This document shows positions 1 to 8,072 of a DNA stretch of 9,947 nt, one piece after another. The notes under the pieces are model-generated. The model saw nothing but the letters and a program-made list of their open reading frames with translations. It was not told the DNA's origin and searched no databases. Position 1 is the first letter of the stretch; each line of letters begins with the position of its first letter. A program made the position numbers and the translations under genes. Source of the DNA: an uncultured Thermomonas sp. Lineage in GTDB: Bacteria > Pseudomonadota > Gammaproteobacteria > Xanthomonadales > Xanthomonadaceae. The stretch spans positions 1-9,947 of the forward strand of contig CAMLJA010000055.1 in the NCBI GenBank assembly GCA_946480065.1, read 5' to 3'.

Positions 1-1469
1 TTGCCGAACTGCAGCGCGCGCAGCCCGCGCCGGCGCAGGCCGCCACGGCCGCGCCGGCGGACGCCACGCCGCGCGCCGGGACGCCCGCGGTGGCGATCGA
101 CCGCGGCATCTTCCGCGCCTACGACATCCGCGGCATCGTCGGCCAGACCCTGGACGCCGGGGTCGCGGAGCTGATCGGCCAGGCCATCGGCTCGCTGATG
201 CACGAAAAGGGGCTGGAGGACATCGTGGTCGGGCGCGACGGGCGGCTGTCCGGCCCGGACCTGGCGCAGGGGCTGATCGCCGGCCTGCGCAAGGCCGGGC
301 GCAACGTGATCGACATCGGCATGGTGCCCACGCCGGTGGTCTACTTCGGCTGCTACCACCTGCGCACCGGCTGCGGCGTGTCCATCACCGGCAGCCACAA
401 CCCGCCCGACTACAACGGCTTCAAGATCGTGGTCGGCGGCGAGACCCTAGCCGGGCGCGCCGTGGGCGACCTGCACGCGCGCATCGCCGAGGACCGCCTG
501 CACGACGCCGCGGTGCCGGGCACGGTGAGCGAGCGCGACATCGGCGACGACTACGTGGAGCGGATCGCCGGCGACATCCAGATCGGCCGCCGCCTGAAGG
601 TGGTGGTCGACGCCGGCAACGGCGTGGCCGGCGCGCTGGGCCCGCGCGTGCTGGAGGCGATTGGCGCCGACGTCACCCCGCTGTTCTGCGACATCGACGG
701 CACCTTCCCGAACCACCATCCCGACCCCAGCGAGCCGCACAACCTGGAGGCGCTGGTGCAGATGGTGCAGCGGCTGGATGCCGACCTGGGCATCGCCTTC
801 GACGGGGACGGCGACCGCCTGGGCGTGGTCACCCGCAGCGGCAAGCCGGTGTTCCCGGACCGGCTGCTGATGCTGTTCGCCGCCGACGTGCTGCAGCGCA
901 ACCCCGGCGCGGTCATCGTCTACGACGTGAAGTGCACCGGCCGGCTGGCCGCGCACATCCTGCGCCACGGCGGCAGCCCGCTGATGTGGAAGACCGGGCA
1001 CTCGCTGATCAAGGCGAAGATGCGCGAGACCGAGGCCGAGCTGGCCGGCGAGATGAGCGGGCACTTCTTCTTCGCCGAGCGCTGGTTCGGCTTCGACGAC
1101 GGCATCTACGCGGCCGCGCGGCTGCTGGAGATCCTGGACGCCAGCGGGCAGGACCCGGAGGCTGTGTTCGCCACCCTGCCGGACGGCGCGTCCACGCCCG
1201 AGATCAAGGTGCCGGCGCCGGGCGACGACCCGCATGCGTTCGTGGAGCGCTTCCGCGACGCCGCCCGCTTCGAGGGCGCGCGCCCGACCACCATCGACGG
1301 CCTGCGGGTCGACTGGCCCGACGGCTGGGGGCTGGTGCGCGCGTCCAACACCACGCCGGTGCTGGTGATGCGCTTCGACGCCGATTCGCCGGCCGCGCTG
1401 GCGCGCATCCAGCAGACCTTCCGCGAGCAGCTGCTGGCGCTGGAGCCGGGGCTGGCGCTGCCGTTCTGA
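1..1469 (+). CDS. algC: phosphomannomutase/phosphoglucomutase, AlgC type (5' partial)
   Basis: Interconverts hexose 6- and 1-phosphates (mannose, glucose), feeding GDP-mannose and UDP-glucose for LPS and exopolysaccharide. Numbering from the GTG at position 90, all family motifs are present: the phosphoserine loop TGSHNPPDYNGFK (Ser102), the metal loop DGDGDR (238-243), the sugar-binding GEMSGH (320-325) and the C-terminal phosphate-binding RASNTTP (417-423). The 459 residues from that GTG match the roughly 460-residue AlgC catalytic core. However, the frame stays open from base 3 to the GTG: 29 Ala/Pro/Gln-rich codons of which 28 end in G or C, with no ribosome binding site before the GTG. 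I therefore read this as the C-terminal catalytic part of a longer protein with a low-complexity linker, the true start lying left of the window. The stop is 10 bp from the convergent DUF4124 gene. Function is very sure; the start is outside view. Confidence 0.95.
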   Translation, partial: AELQRAQPAPAQAATAAPADATPRAGTPAVAIDRGIFRAYDIRGIVGQTLDAGVAELIGQAIGSLMHEKGLEDIVVGRDGRLSGPDLAQGLIAGLRKAGRNVIDIGMVPTPVVYFGCYHLRTGCGVSITGSHNPPDYNGFKIVVGGETLAGRAVGDLHARIAEDRLHDAAVPGTVSERDIGDDYVERIAGDIQIGRRLKVVVDAGNGVAGALGPRVLEAIGADVTPLFCDIDGTFPNHHPDPSEPHNLEALVQMVQRLDADLGIAFDGDGDRLGVVTRSGKPVFPDRLLMLFAADVLQRNPGAVIVYDVKCTGRLAAHILRHGGSPLMWKTGHSLIKAKMRETEAELAGEMSGHFFFAERWFGFDDGIYAAARLLEILDASGQDPEAVFATLPDGASTPEIKVPAPGDDPHAFVERFRDAARFEGARPTTIDGLRVDWPDGWGLVRASNTTPVLVMRFDADSPAALARIQQTFREQLLALEPGLALPF

Positions 1470-1471
1470 GC

Positions 1472-1487
1472 CGGGCCGCTCAGCCCG
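1472..1487. terminator. possible bidirectional hairpin between convergent genes
   Basis: A 5-bp GC stem (CGGGC 1472-1476 with GCCCG 1483-1487, six-base loop) covers the 10-bp gap between the stop codons of the convergent phosphomannomutase and DUF4124 genes. There is no T-tract on either side, so it would be at best a weak or Rho-assisted terminator. Position is the main argument; hairpins of this size are common in such GC-rich DNA. Confidence 0.22.
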
Positions 1488-2178
1488 CCGGCGGCACCGG
1501 CGGCGACACCGGTTCGGCGCCGCCGGGCGCCGCCTCGGCCTTGAGCGCGCGGTAGCGCGCCACCGCGTCGGCCAGCTCGCCGTCCAGGGTGGTGCGGTCG
1601 CGGCGCTGGCTGGCCAGGATCCGCTGCTGCCGCAGCAGTTCGTCGTGCTGGCGGCGGATGTTGTCGGCCAGCCGCGCGGGCACGGGTTCCCCGGCCAGCT
1701 CGCGGTCGCCGGCCTGGCGCAGCAGGCCGAGCAGGCTCAGGCGCAGGTTGGACACGCCCAGCCGGCTGGCCTTGACCGCCTCGTCGAGCAGGGTGATGCG
1801 CTCGCCGTAGGCGCGGCGCAGGTCGGCCTCGGTGACATAGGACTCGACCATCGCCAGGTCGCGGCGCTGCCGCGCGGCCTCGGCCTCGGCCTGCAGGCGC
1901 GCGGTTTCCGCCGCGCTGGCCGCGGCCGCGCGCTCCTCGCTGGTCAGCGCGCGCGCCACCTGGCCGGTGGCCAGGCCGCTCCTGGCGCTGATCTCGGTGC
2001 GCGCTGCTGCGGCGGCTTCCGGCGGCAGCGCGTCGCCGCAGACCTTCTTGCCGTGGTCGTCCCAGCAGTAGATCTTCTTCTGCGCGCCCTTGGGCGCGCC
2101 CTTCTGGGCCAGCGCGGGACCCGCGGCCAGGCAGGCGGCGACGGCGGCGGCGATCAGCAGGCGTTGGCGGCAGGTCAT
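1480..2178 (-). CDS. secreted DUF4124-type protein with long coiled coil
   Basis: A 232-residue protein of unknown function. Residues 1-24 form a typical Sec signal peptide (Arg-rich start, Ala/Leu core, predicted cleavage after PALA before Gln25), so it should act in the periplasm. Residues 34-52 (KKIYCWDDHGKKVCGDALPP) resemble the short DUF4124 module, normally an aromatic/charged strand followed by a PP motif, here with two cysteines (38 and 47) that could form a disulfide. Residues 55-215 are rich in Ala, Glu, Arg and Leu with heptad-like spacing and probably form a long helix or coiled coil; the tail (217-232) is Pro/Gly-rich. The ATG is chosen because it sits directly before the signal peptide, with a weak GGGGTG purine run about 8 bases upstream. 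It lies 29 bp downstream of pyrE on the same strand and is probably cotranscribed with it. No enzymatic motif is visible. Confidence 0.85.
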   Translation of the reverse strand: MTCRQRLLIAAAVAACLAAGPALAQKGAPKGAQKKIYCWDDHGKKVCGDALPPEAAAAARTEISARSGLATGQVARALTSEERAAAASAAETARLQAEAEAARQRRDLAMVESYVTEADLRRAYGERITLLDEAVKASRLGVSNLRLSLLGLLRQAGDRELAGEPVPARLADNIRRQHDELLRQQRILASQRRDRTTLDGELADAVARYRALKAEAAPGGAEPVSPPVPPAG

Positions 2179-2207
2179 GGCGGGCACCCCGAGGCTCCGT
2201 GGCTGGC

Positions 2208-2870
2208 TCAGGCGATGCCGTAGCGTGCGCGGTAGGCGAGCAGGGCGTCGCGGTGGGCCACAAGGTCGGATGTTTCGCCGGCGAACGCAAGCAGGTCCGA
2301 CAGCGCGGCCACCGCGACCACCGGAATCGCGTGCTCGGCCGCCACCGCCTGCGCCGCCGACTGCGCCGCGTCCTCGCGCACCCGCTCCTGGCGGTCCAGC
2401 GCGATGGCGATGCCGGCCGGCATGCCGCCGGCCTCGCGGATGATGCCCAGCGCCTCGCGGATCGCGGTGCCGGCGGTGATCACGTCGTCCACCACCAGCA
2501 CCCGGCGGCCGTCCAGCGGCGCGCCGATCAGGCTGCCGCCCTCGCCGTGGGCCTTGGCTTCCTTGCGGTTGAACGCCAGCGGCAGGTCGCGCCCGCGGCG
2601 GGCGTATTCGCAGGCCAGCGCGGTGGCCAGCGGGATGCCCTTGTAGGCCGGCCCGAACAGCAGGTCGAAGTCCAGGCCGGCGGCGTCGAGGGCGTCGGCG
2701 TAGCAGGCGGCCAGCTGCGCGAGCAGGTCGCCGGAATCGAAGCGCCCGGCGTTGAAGAAATAGGGGCTGGCGCGGCCCGACTTCAGGGTGAATTCGCCGA
2801 AGCGCAGGGCCTGCGCGCGCAGGGCCAGTCGCAGGAAGCGGCTGCGGTGGTCGTGGGTGGTCGGCTGCAT
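2208..2870 (-). CDS. pyrE: orotate phosphoribosyltransferase
   Basis: Transfers the ribose phosphate of PRPP to orotate, giving OMP, the fifth step of de novo pyrimidine synthesis; cytosolic, dimeric and Mg-dependent in the family. The 220 residues match the usual length of about 213. Visible motifs are the orotate/PRPP region [16 protein letters not shown] (27-42), the loop [11 protein letters not shown] (72-82), [13 protein letters not shown] (100-112) whose Lys/His form the flexible catalytic loop, and the PRPP-binding [13 protein letters not shown] (124-136) with the paired aspartates. The ATG at 2870 is preceded by GGGAGA (plus-strand 2880-2885) at a 9-base spacing. The gene leads a probable two-gene unit with the DUF4124 gene and diverges from the exonuclease gene across 93 bp. 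I see no pyrimidine attenuator of the E. coli rph-pyrE type in the short leader. Confidence 0.97.
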   Translation of the reverse strand: MQPTTHDHRSRFLRLALRAQALRFGEFTLKSGRASPYFFNAGRFDSGDLLAQLAACYADALDAAGLDFDLLFGPAYKGIPLATALACEYARRGRDLPLAFNRKEAKAHGEGGSLIGAPLDGRRVLVVDDVITAGTAIREALGIIREAGGMPAGIAIALDRQERVREDAAQSAAQAVAAEHAIPVVAVAALSDLLAFAGETSDLVAHRDALLAYRARYGIA

Positions 2871-2963
2871 GGACGCGATTCTCCCACGGCGGCCGCGGCC
2901 GCGGGCTGTCGCCTGCGCGGCCGCATCGGCTACGCTGCGGCATCGCCCGCGCCACGGACCTGC
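2871..2963. promoter_or_regulatory. divergent pyrE / exonuclease intergenic region
   Basis: This 93-bp gap must hold the start signals of pyrE (leftward) and the exonuclease gene (rightward). The palindrome GCGGCCGC occurs three times in 36 bp (starting at 2889, 2895 and 2917, the first two overlapping). TACGCT at 2931-2936 could be a -10 for the rightward gene, but only a poor -35 (CTGTCG, 2906-2911, 19-bp spacer) lies upstream. The purine run for pyrE is near 2880-2885. No clear consensus promoter is visible for either gene. Confidence 0.4.
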
Positions 2964-3764
2964 ATGCGCATCCTCACCTTCAACGCCAACGGCCTGCGTT
3001 CGGCCGCCTCCAAGGGCTTCTTCGACTGGTTCCCGCAGCGCAACGCCGACGTGCTCTGCGTGCAGGAAACCAAGGCGCAGGAGCACCAGCTGGCCGACGC
3101 CGCGTTCCGGCCCGCCGGTTACAGGGCGTGGTTCAAGGACGCGCAGAAGAAGGGCTACAGCGGCGTGGCGATCTACAGCCGGCGCGAGCCCGACGAGGTG
3201 CGCACGGCGCTGGGCTGGGCGCCGTTCGACGACGAGGGCCGCTACATCGAGGCGCGCTTCGGCAACCTCTCGGTGGTCAGCGTCTACATCCCGTCCGGCA
3301 GCTCGGGCGAGCTGCGCCAGGGCTTCAAGGAAGAGGTGATGGCCTGGCTCAGGCCGATCCTGGACGGCTGGCTGGCCAGCGGCCGCGAGTACGTGCTGTG
3401 CGGGGACTGGAACATCGTCCGCGCCAGGAACGACATCAGGAACTGGACCGGCAACCAGAAGAACTCCGGCTGCCTGCCGCGCGAACGCGCCTGGCTCAAC
3501 GGGCTGATCGCCGACGCCTGCCACGACGGCCTGGCCGCGCCGCCCGCGCACGGCTGGAAGGACGCCTTCCGCGTCGCCAAGCCCGAGGCGGTGGAGTACT
3601 CGTGGTGGTCGCAGCGCGGCGCCGCGCGCGCCAACAACGTCGGTTGGCGCATCGATTACCAGCTGTGCACGCCGGGGATCGCCGCCGGCATCCGCAGCGC
3701 CGAGATCTTCCCCGAGCCGAAGTTCTCCGACCACGCCCCGGTGCTGGTCGACTACGGCGCGTAG
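2964..3764 (+). CDS. xth: exodeoxyribonuclease III / AP endonuclease, Crc-like clade with intact active site
   Basis: Member of the exonuclease III (EEP) family, which cuts the DNA backbone at abasic sites and trims 3' ends during base excision repair; cytosolic and Mg-dependent. All the usual active-site elements are in the 266 residues: FNANG (Asn7), QETK (Glu35), Tyr108 in VYIP, GDWN (Asp148, Asn150), WRIDY (Asp231) and SDHAP (Asp256, His257). The length equals exonuclease III (268 in E. coli). Yet stretches such as GRYIEA, PERAWL-like [14 protein letters not shown]-like YSWWSQ and [12 protein letters not shown] are closer to Pseudomonas Crc (as remembered) than to E. coli Xth, and Crc is likewise next to pyrE. 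I read it as an active nuclease of the lineage from which Crc arose. The ATG begins the first beta strand; only a weak GGA lies upstream. It is 68 bp before ampG on the same strand. Confidence 0.94.
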   Translation: MRILTFNANGLRSAASKGFFDWFPQRNADVLCVQETKAQEHQLADAAFRPAGYRAWFKDAQKKGYSGVAIYSRREPDEVRTALGWAPFDDEGRYIEARFGNLSVVSVYIPSGSSGELRQGFKEEVMAWLRPILDGWLASGREYVLCGDWNIVRARNDIRNWTGNQKNSGCLPRERAWLNGLIADACHDGLAAPPAHGWKDAFRVAKPEAVEYSWWSQRGAARANNVGWRIDYQLCTPGIAAGIRSAEIFPEPKFSDHAPVLVDYGA

Positions 3765-3800
3765 GCCGCCCGGGCACGCACCCGACCCCGCACACCGTTG

Positions 3801-3826
3801 CCGCGCCTGCAGGCGCTCCCACAGGA
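3801..3826. repeat. REP-like palindrome abutting the ampG ribosome binding site
   Basis: A perfect 14-bp palindrome GCGCCTGCAGGCGC (3803-3816) is followed by TCCCACAGG; read on the minus strand this is CCTGTGGGAGCG running into the palindrome. A GTGGGAGCG head followed by a GC-rich inverted repeat is the layout I know from REP sequences of Pseudomonas and Xanthomonadaceae. In the ampG mRNA it could form a 5-bp hairpin with loop TGCA ending 6 bases before the AGGA. Only one copy is in the window, so membership in a dispersed family is inferred. Confidence 0.5.
3823..3826 (+). promoter_or_regulatory. ampG Shine-Dalgarno sequence
   Basis: AGGA with a 6-base spacer to the ATG at 3833, one of the clearest ribosome binding sites in the window. 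It decides the ampG start and directly adjoins the REP-like palindrome. Confidence 0.65.
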
Positions 3827-3832
3827 ACTCCG

Positions 3833-5185
3833 ATGTCCGCGACCAAGAAGACCACTGGCGACGTCCTGCGCGCGCTGCGCCGGCCCAAGGTGCTGGCGAT
3901 GCTGCTGCTGGGTTTTTCCTCGGGCCTGCCGCTGTACCTGGTCGGCAACACCATGGGCTACTGGATGCGCGAGAACGGCAGCGAGCTGTCGGCGATCGGC
4001 TTCCTGTCGTGGGTGGGCCTGGCCTACACGCTGAAGTTCCTGTGGGCGCCGATCATCGACAAGACCGACGTCCCGCTGCTCGGCCGGCTGGGCCATCGCC
4101 GCGGTTGGATGCTGCTGTCGCAGCTGGTGGTGGCGCTGGGCCTGGCCGGGATGGCGATCGTGCAGCCGCAGGGCGGGCTGGTGGTGTTCGGCGCGCTGGC
4201 GCTGGTGGCCGCGTTCGCCTCGGCCACCCAGGACATCGTGATCGACGCCTGGCGGATCGAGATCGCCGACGACGCCGAGGAGCTCGGCCTGCTCACCTCC
4301 GGCACCCAGTTCGGCTACCGCACCGCGCTGCTCGTCACGGACGCGCTGATCCTGATCCTGGCCACCTACGTCGGCTGGGCGCTGTCGTACTGGGCGATGG
4401 TGGCGCTGATGGGCGTGGGCCTGTTCGCGGCGCTGTTCCTGGCCCGCGAGCCGGCGGCCTCGCAGCGGCCCGAGGTGACCTCGCACGCGCCGCTGTGGAC
4501 GGTGTCGGGGCTGTGGGACGCCATCGCCGGCCCGTTCCTCGCGTTCTTCAAGACCCACGGCAAGTGGGCGCTGCTGATGCTGGCGGCGATCAGCCTGTAC
4601 CGGCTGCCGGATTTCGTGATGGGGCCGATGAGCAACCCGTTCTACGCCGACATCGGCATCAGCAAGGCGTTCGTGGGCGAGGTGCGGGCGTCGATCGGGC
4701 TGGCCACCGCGCTGCTGGGCATCGCCGCGGCCGGGATCAGCGCGGTCCGCTTCGGCTTCGTGCCCACGCTGCTGGCCGGGGCGATCCTGGGCCCGGGCTC
4801 GAACGCAGCCTTCGCCTGGGTGGCCCACGCCGGCGGCGACCACACCGTGTTCGCGGCGGCGATGGCGATCGACGGCTTCGCCACCGGCTTCGCCGGCACC
4901 GCGCTGGTGGCCTACATGTCCAGCCTCACCAGCATCGGCTACACCGCCACCCAGTACGCGCTGCTGAGTTCGTTTTACGCGCTGCTCGGCAAGCTGCTGA
5001 AGGGCTTTTCCGGGGTGGCGGTGGAGCAGCTGGCGGTGGGGCGCACCCTGGTCGAGGGCTACGCGCTGTTCTTCCTCGGCACCGCGCTGGCCGGCCTGCC
5101 GGCGCTGCTGCTGTGCCTGTGGCTGGCGCGCCGGATCCGGCCCGCGCCCGCGGCCCCGCTTGCCGGGGACGGCGCGACGGGGTAG
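3833..5185 (+). CDS. ampG: AmpG-type muropeptide permease (MFS)
   Basis: Inner-membrane major facilitator that brings GlcNAc-1,6-anhydroMurNAc and its peptides from periplasm to cytosol for cell-wall recycling; in many species its activity also sets the signal for AmpC beta-lactamase induction. The 450-residue protein has the AmpG hallmarks: a short cytosolic N-terminus, GFSSGLPL in the first helix (27-34), FLWAPIID (69-76), a GHRRGW loop (87-92), [11 protein letters not shown] (130-140), GYR (161-163) and ATQYALLSS (372-380). Hydrophobic segments fit about 12 membrane helices split by a loop near 205-245. It is about 40 residues shorter than the 491-residue E. coli protein, missing C-terminal sequence. 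The start has AGGA 6 bases upstream. It follows the exonuclease gene by 68 bp and may be cotranscribed; the small gene after it starts 40 bp downstream. The nearby anmK supports the recycling role. Confidence 0.93.
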   Translation: MSATKKTTGDVLRALRRPKVLAMLLLGFSSGLPLYLVGNTMGYWMRENGSELSAIGFLSWVGLAYTLKFLWAPIIDKTDVPLLGRLGHRRGWMLLSQLVVALGLAGMAIVQPQGGLVVFGALALVAAFASATQDIVIDAWRIEIADDAEELGLLTSGTQFGYRTALLVTDALILILATYVGWALSYWAMVALMGVGLFAALFLAREPAASQRPEVTSHAPLWTVSGLWDAIAGPFLAFFKTHGKWALLMLAAISLYRLPDFVMGPMSNPFYADIGISKAFVGEVRASIGLATALLGIAAAGISAVRFGFVPTLLAGAILGPGSNAAFAWVAHAGGDHTVFAAAMAIDGFATGFAGTALVAYMSSLTSIGYTATQYALLSSFYALLGKLLKGFSGVAVEQLAVGRTLVEGYALFFLGTALAGLPALLLCLWLARRIRPAPAAPLAGDGATG

Positions 5186-5188
5186 ATA

Positions 5189-5204
5189 GGGAACCGCGTT
5201 TCCC
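5189..5204 (+). terminator. weak hairpin after ampG
   Basis: GGGAA (5189-5193) pairs with TTCCC (5200-5204) around a six-base loop, 3 bases after the ampG stop. There is no T-tract and the stem is only 5 bp, so it may be a weak attenuator or chance. It lies in the 40-bp gap before the next plus-strand gene. Confidence 0.2.
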
Positions 5205-5225
5205 CCGACGCGACCCGGACGCGCC

Positions 5226-5486
5226 ATGACCGACCTCGTCCTGCGCGACATCGCGCCCGAACTCGCCGACCGCCTGCGGCGCCTGGCCGACGCCCACGAA
5301 GGCGGCCAGGACGTGCTGGCGGAGGTGCTGGAAGCCGGCCTGCGGGTGTGCGAGGAGGCGCTGCGCAAGCGCCTGGACGCGCGCGAGGAAGCGGCGCTGC
5401 GCGATGCGATCGCGGCCCTGGAAGGGGTGCCGGACGACCCCGGCTTCGGGCTGATCGGCCGCCTGGACCCGGCTCAGGCGGGATAG
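5226..5486 (+). CDS. small probable ribbon-helix-helix protein
   Basis: An 86-residue protein I cannot name. Residues 4-9 (LVLRDI) look like a short DNA-contacting beta strand, followed by helix [14 protein letters not shown] (11-24), a Gly-Gly turn and helix [13 protein letters not shown] (29-41). This beta-helix-helix layout matches Arc/FitA/CopG-type ribbon-helix-helix proteins, often antitoxins or repressors. A charged helix (45-67) and a Gly/Pro-rich tail follow. No PIN-domain or other toxin gene adjoins it, so if it is an antitoxin relative it is an orphan. Third positions are nearly all G/C, supporting real coding. The ATG lacks a good Shine-Dalgarno site. It starts 40 bp after ampG on the same strand and its last 13 bases overlap the 3' end of the convergent anmK. 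A role in controlling recycling genes is only a guess from position. Confidence 0.65.
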   Translation: MTDLVLRDIAPELADRLRRLADAHEGGQDVLAEVLEAGLRVCEEALRKRLDAREEAALRDAIAALEGVPDDPGFGLIGRLDPAQAG

Positions 5487-6598
5487 ACCGCGCCCAGCAC
5501 CCGGGGGCCGGCCGCACCGGTCACCGCGGGCACGTTGCCCGGCCGCCCGGCCAGGGTTTCCCGCGCCAGCCAGGCGAAGGCCATGGCTTCCACGAAATCC
5601 GGGTCCAGCCCGTGCGCCGCGCTGGAGTCCAGCATCGTCCCCGGCAGCGCCGCGGCCAGCGCGGCCATCAGCACCGGGTTGTGCACGCCGCCGCCGCAGG
5701 CGATCACCCGGCGGGTGCCGGGCTGGGTGGCGCGCAGGGCGTCGGCCACGGTGCGCGCGGTGAGCTGCAGCAGGGTGGCCTGCACGTCGGCGGCCGCCTC
5801 GCCGCCGGCCAGCGCGGCCTCCACCCAGTCCAGGTGGAACTGGTCGCGGCCGGTGGACTTGGGCGGCGGCGCGGCGAACCACGGCTCCGCCAGCAGCCGC
5901 GCCAGCAGCGCCGGGTCCGCGTGCCCGGCCGCGGCCAGCGCGCCGCCGGCGTCGTAGGGCTGGCCGGCGTGGCGCAGGCACCAGGCGTCCATCAGCCCGT
6001 TCGCCGGACCGGTGTCGAAGCCGCGCACCGCGCCCTGCGCGGGCAGCAGGGTCAGGTTGGCGATGCCGCCCAGGTTGAGCACGGCGCGGTCCTCCCGCGC
6101 CGAATGCAGGGTGGCGGCATGGAACGCAGGCACCAGCGGGGCGCCGTGGCCGCCGGCCGCCACGTCGCGGCGGCGGAAGTCGGCCACCACGCGCACGCCG
6201 CAGCGCTCGGCGATGGTGGACGGATCGCCCAGCTGCAGGGTGAACGGCACCGCGCCGTGCGGGCGGTGGCGCAGCGTCTGCCCGTGCGAGCCGATCGCGG
6301 CGACGTCGCCGCGGTCCACGCCGGCGGCTTCCAGGGTGGCGGCGGCGGCGTGGGCGAAGGCGCGCCCGATCCGCACGTCCAGCTCGCCCACCTCGTCCAG
6401 CGCCAGGGTCGCCGCCTGCTGGCCCAGCGCCACCAGCCGCGCGCGCAGGTCGGCGTCCCAGCCGTGGGTGCGGCCGAAGACCAACTCGGGGCGTGCGTGC
6501 GGGCCGTCGCCGTGGAAGCGCACCAGCGCGGCATCGATGCCGTCGGCGCTGGTGCCGGAAATCAGGCCGAGGAACAGCGGGCGGGGGGCGTCGGGCAT
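5474..6598 (-). CDS. anmK: anhydro-N-acetylmuramic acid kinase
   Basis: Cytosolic kinase that opens and phosphorylates 1,6-anhydroMurNAc with ATP, giving MurNAc-6-phosphate, the committed step in re-using imported wall sugar. The 374 residues match the family (about 363-370). Motifs in order: [12 protein letters not shown] (11-22, ATP loop), GSHGQT (103-108), [20 protein letters not shown] (138-157), LNLGGIAN (174-181), GFDTGPAN (193-200) whose Asp195 aligns with the catalytic Asp182 of P. aeruginosa AnmK, KSTGRDQF (247-254) and CGGGVHNP (301-308). The ATG is chosen because it begins the first strand just before the ATP loop; no clear Shine-Dalgarno site precedes it. It starts 31 bp after the M23 peptidase gene, so it is probably translated from that gene's transcript. 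Its 3' end overlaps the small plus-strand gene by 13 bases. Substrate supply fits the nearby ampG. Confidence 0.97.
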   Translation of the reverse strand: MPDAPRPLFLGLISGTSADGIDAALVRFHGDGPHARPELVFGRTHGWDADLRARLVALGQQAATLALDEVGELDVRIGRAFAHAAAATLEAAGVDRGDVAAIGSHGQTLRHRPHGAVPFTLQLGDPSTIAERCGVRVVADFRRRDVAAGGHGAPLVPAFHAATLHSAREDRAVLNLGGIANLTLLPAQGAVRGFDTGPANGLMDAWCLRHAGQPYDAGGALAAAGHADPALLARLLAEPWFAAPPPKSTGRDQFHLDWVEAALAGGEAAADVQATLLQLTARTVADALRATQPGTRRVIACGGGVHNPVLMAALAAALPGTMLDSSAAHGLDPDFVEAMAFAWLARETLAGRPGNVPAVTGAAGPRVLGAVYPA

Positions 6599-6629
6599 GC
6601 CGGGCAGTATTGCATCGCGCCGGCGCGGC

Positions 6630-8054
6630 TCAGCCCTTGTGCGGCTTGCCCGGCGCGTCGGCGCTGGCCACGCGGGTGTCGTCCAGCTGGAACACCACGT
6701 CCTCGACCTCGCGGATCTTGTCCAGCGCGCGGCGGGTGTCGTGCTTGAACGCCACCAGCGCGCCGCCGGTCAGCGGCTGCGGCGGCGGCAGGGTCATCCG
6801 CAGCGGGTTGACGTGCCTGCCGTTGACCCGGAACTCGTAATGCAGGTGCGGGCCGGTGGCCAGGCCGGTGCTGCCCACGTAGCCGATCACCGTGCCCTGC
6901 GCGATGCGCTGGCCGACCCGGATATGGGCGAAGCGCGACATGTGGCCGTACAGGGTGGTGCGGCCGCCGCCGTGGTCCAGGATCACCGCGTTGCCGTAGC
7001 CGCCCTTGCGGCCCACGAAGGCCACCCGGGCGTCGCCCGCGGCCATGATCGGGGTGCCGGTGCCGGCCGCGTAGTCGATGCCCATGTGGCCGCGCATGCG
7101 GCCGAGCACCGGGTGCTTGCGCATGCCGAAGCCGGAGCTGATGCGCGCGTACGGGATCGGCATGCGGATGAACGGGCGCTTGAGCGAGCGGCCGTCCGGG
7201 GTGAAGTACTCGGGCTTGCCGTTGCGCACGTAGCGGAACGCGCTCTTGAGCTTGCCGTCGACGGTGAAGGTGGCCGCCAGCACCGGGCCGGTCTTCGCCA
7301 GCTGGCCGTTCTTCCAGGTCTGGTCCACCACCACGCTGAAGCGGTCGTTGCGGTCCAGGTCCGAATCGAAGTCGATGTCGTACTTGAACATCTCGTCGGT
7401 CAGCTGGCGCAGCTGCTCGCGGCCCAGCCCCAGCTTGCGCGCGGAGGCGAACAACGAAGCGCCCACGTTGCCGGTGAGCACCACCGTGCGGGTGGTCACT
7501 TCCTGCGGCACCGCGTGCTCGCGCAGGGCGGTGCCGTCGAACTCCAGTTCCACCGGTTCGTCGAGCCCGGGCACGGCCTCGATCCGCATCGCGCGCACGC
7601 TGCCGTCGGCCGGCAGGTTGAAGCTCAGCGCGGTGCCCGGGCGCAGCCGCCGCAGCGCCGGCTTGATCTTCGGGTGCTGCATCACCGCCTGCAGCTGGCT
7701 GTAGGGGATGCCCAGCTCGGCGAACACCGCGCTCAGGGTCTGGCCCTTGCGCAGGGTCACCGACTGCCAGCGGTCGCCGCCGTCGGCGCGCAGCTGCAGG
7801 CGCGGCAGCGACAGAGACAGCGTGGTGCGCGCGCTGTCGTGGGCGGTCTGCATCGCGGTGGAGAAGCCCGGCACGATCGCCGCCACCAGCAGGCCGATGG
7901 TCGCGAACAGGCTGACGTGGGCCCACTGGCGCCGGGTCCAGCGGCCCTTGAAGGCGTGGGAGAGGCGTGGAAGGGGGGCCGCATCGTGGGCCGCGTTGGC
8001 GCGGGCGCGCTCGAGGTTGCCGCGCCGCACGGCGTCGTGGTGCGAATCCGTCAT
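6630..8054 (-). CDS. membrane-anchored M23 peptidoglycan endopeptidase, MepM-like
   Basis: A 474-residue zinc endopeptidase expected to cut peptide cross-links in the murein sacculus, as MepM (YebA) does. Layout: basic cytosolic N-terminus (1-45), one membrane anchor (about 46-64, [16 protein letters not shown]), a LysM/OapA-like region (about 96-150, [15 protein letters not shown]), a middle domain (about 185-290), and a C-terminal M23 domain (about 300-425). All zinc ligands and catalytic residues are visible: HMGID (His323, Asp327), LYGHMS (His371) and HLHYEF (His403, His405), so it should be active rather than a degenerate LytM regulator. I prefer the ATG at 8054 to the upstream in-frame TTG at 8087: the ATG has GGGGGAC and AGG purine runs upstream, and the promoter at 8094-8122 would place the transcript start at about the TTG. 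It leads a unit with anmK and diverges from tyrS. Confidence 0.93.
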   Translation of the reverse strand: MTDSHHDAVRRGNLERARANAAHDAAPLPRLSHAFKGRWTRRQWAHVSLFATIGLLVAAIVPGFSTAMQTAHDSARTTLSLSLPRLQLRADGGDRWQSVTLRKGQTLSAVFAELGIPYSQLQAVMQHPKIKPALRRLRPGTALSFNLPADGSVRAMRIEAVPGLDEPVELEFDGTALREHAVPQEVTTRTVVLTGNVGASLFASARKLGLGREQLRQLTDEMFKYDIDFDSDLDRNDRFSVVVDQTWKNGQLAKTGPVLAATFTVDGKLKSAFRYVRNGKPEYFTPDGRSLKRPFIRMPIPYARISSGFGMRKHPVLGRMRGHMGIDYAAGTGTPIMAAGDARVAFVGRKGGYGNAVILDHGGGRTTLYGHMSRFAHIRVGQRIAQGTVIGYVGSTGLATGPHLHYEFRVNGRHVNPLRMTLPPPQPLTGGALVAFKHDTRRALDKIREVEDVVFQLDDTRVASADAPGKPHKG

Positions 8055-8072
8055 GTGCCTGTCCCCCGCGTG

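Noticed and set aside
2889..2924. GCGGCCGC cluster as a mobile-element end or methylation hotspot
   Set aside because: No transposase, terminal inverted repeats or target duplication nearby; the octamer also appears elsewhere in the window.
3752..5368. A 538-codon minus-strand open frame opposite ampG
   Set aside because: Gln/Arg/His-rich low-complexity product antisense to a clear membrane transporter; a shadow of GC-rich codon use.
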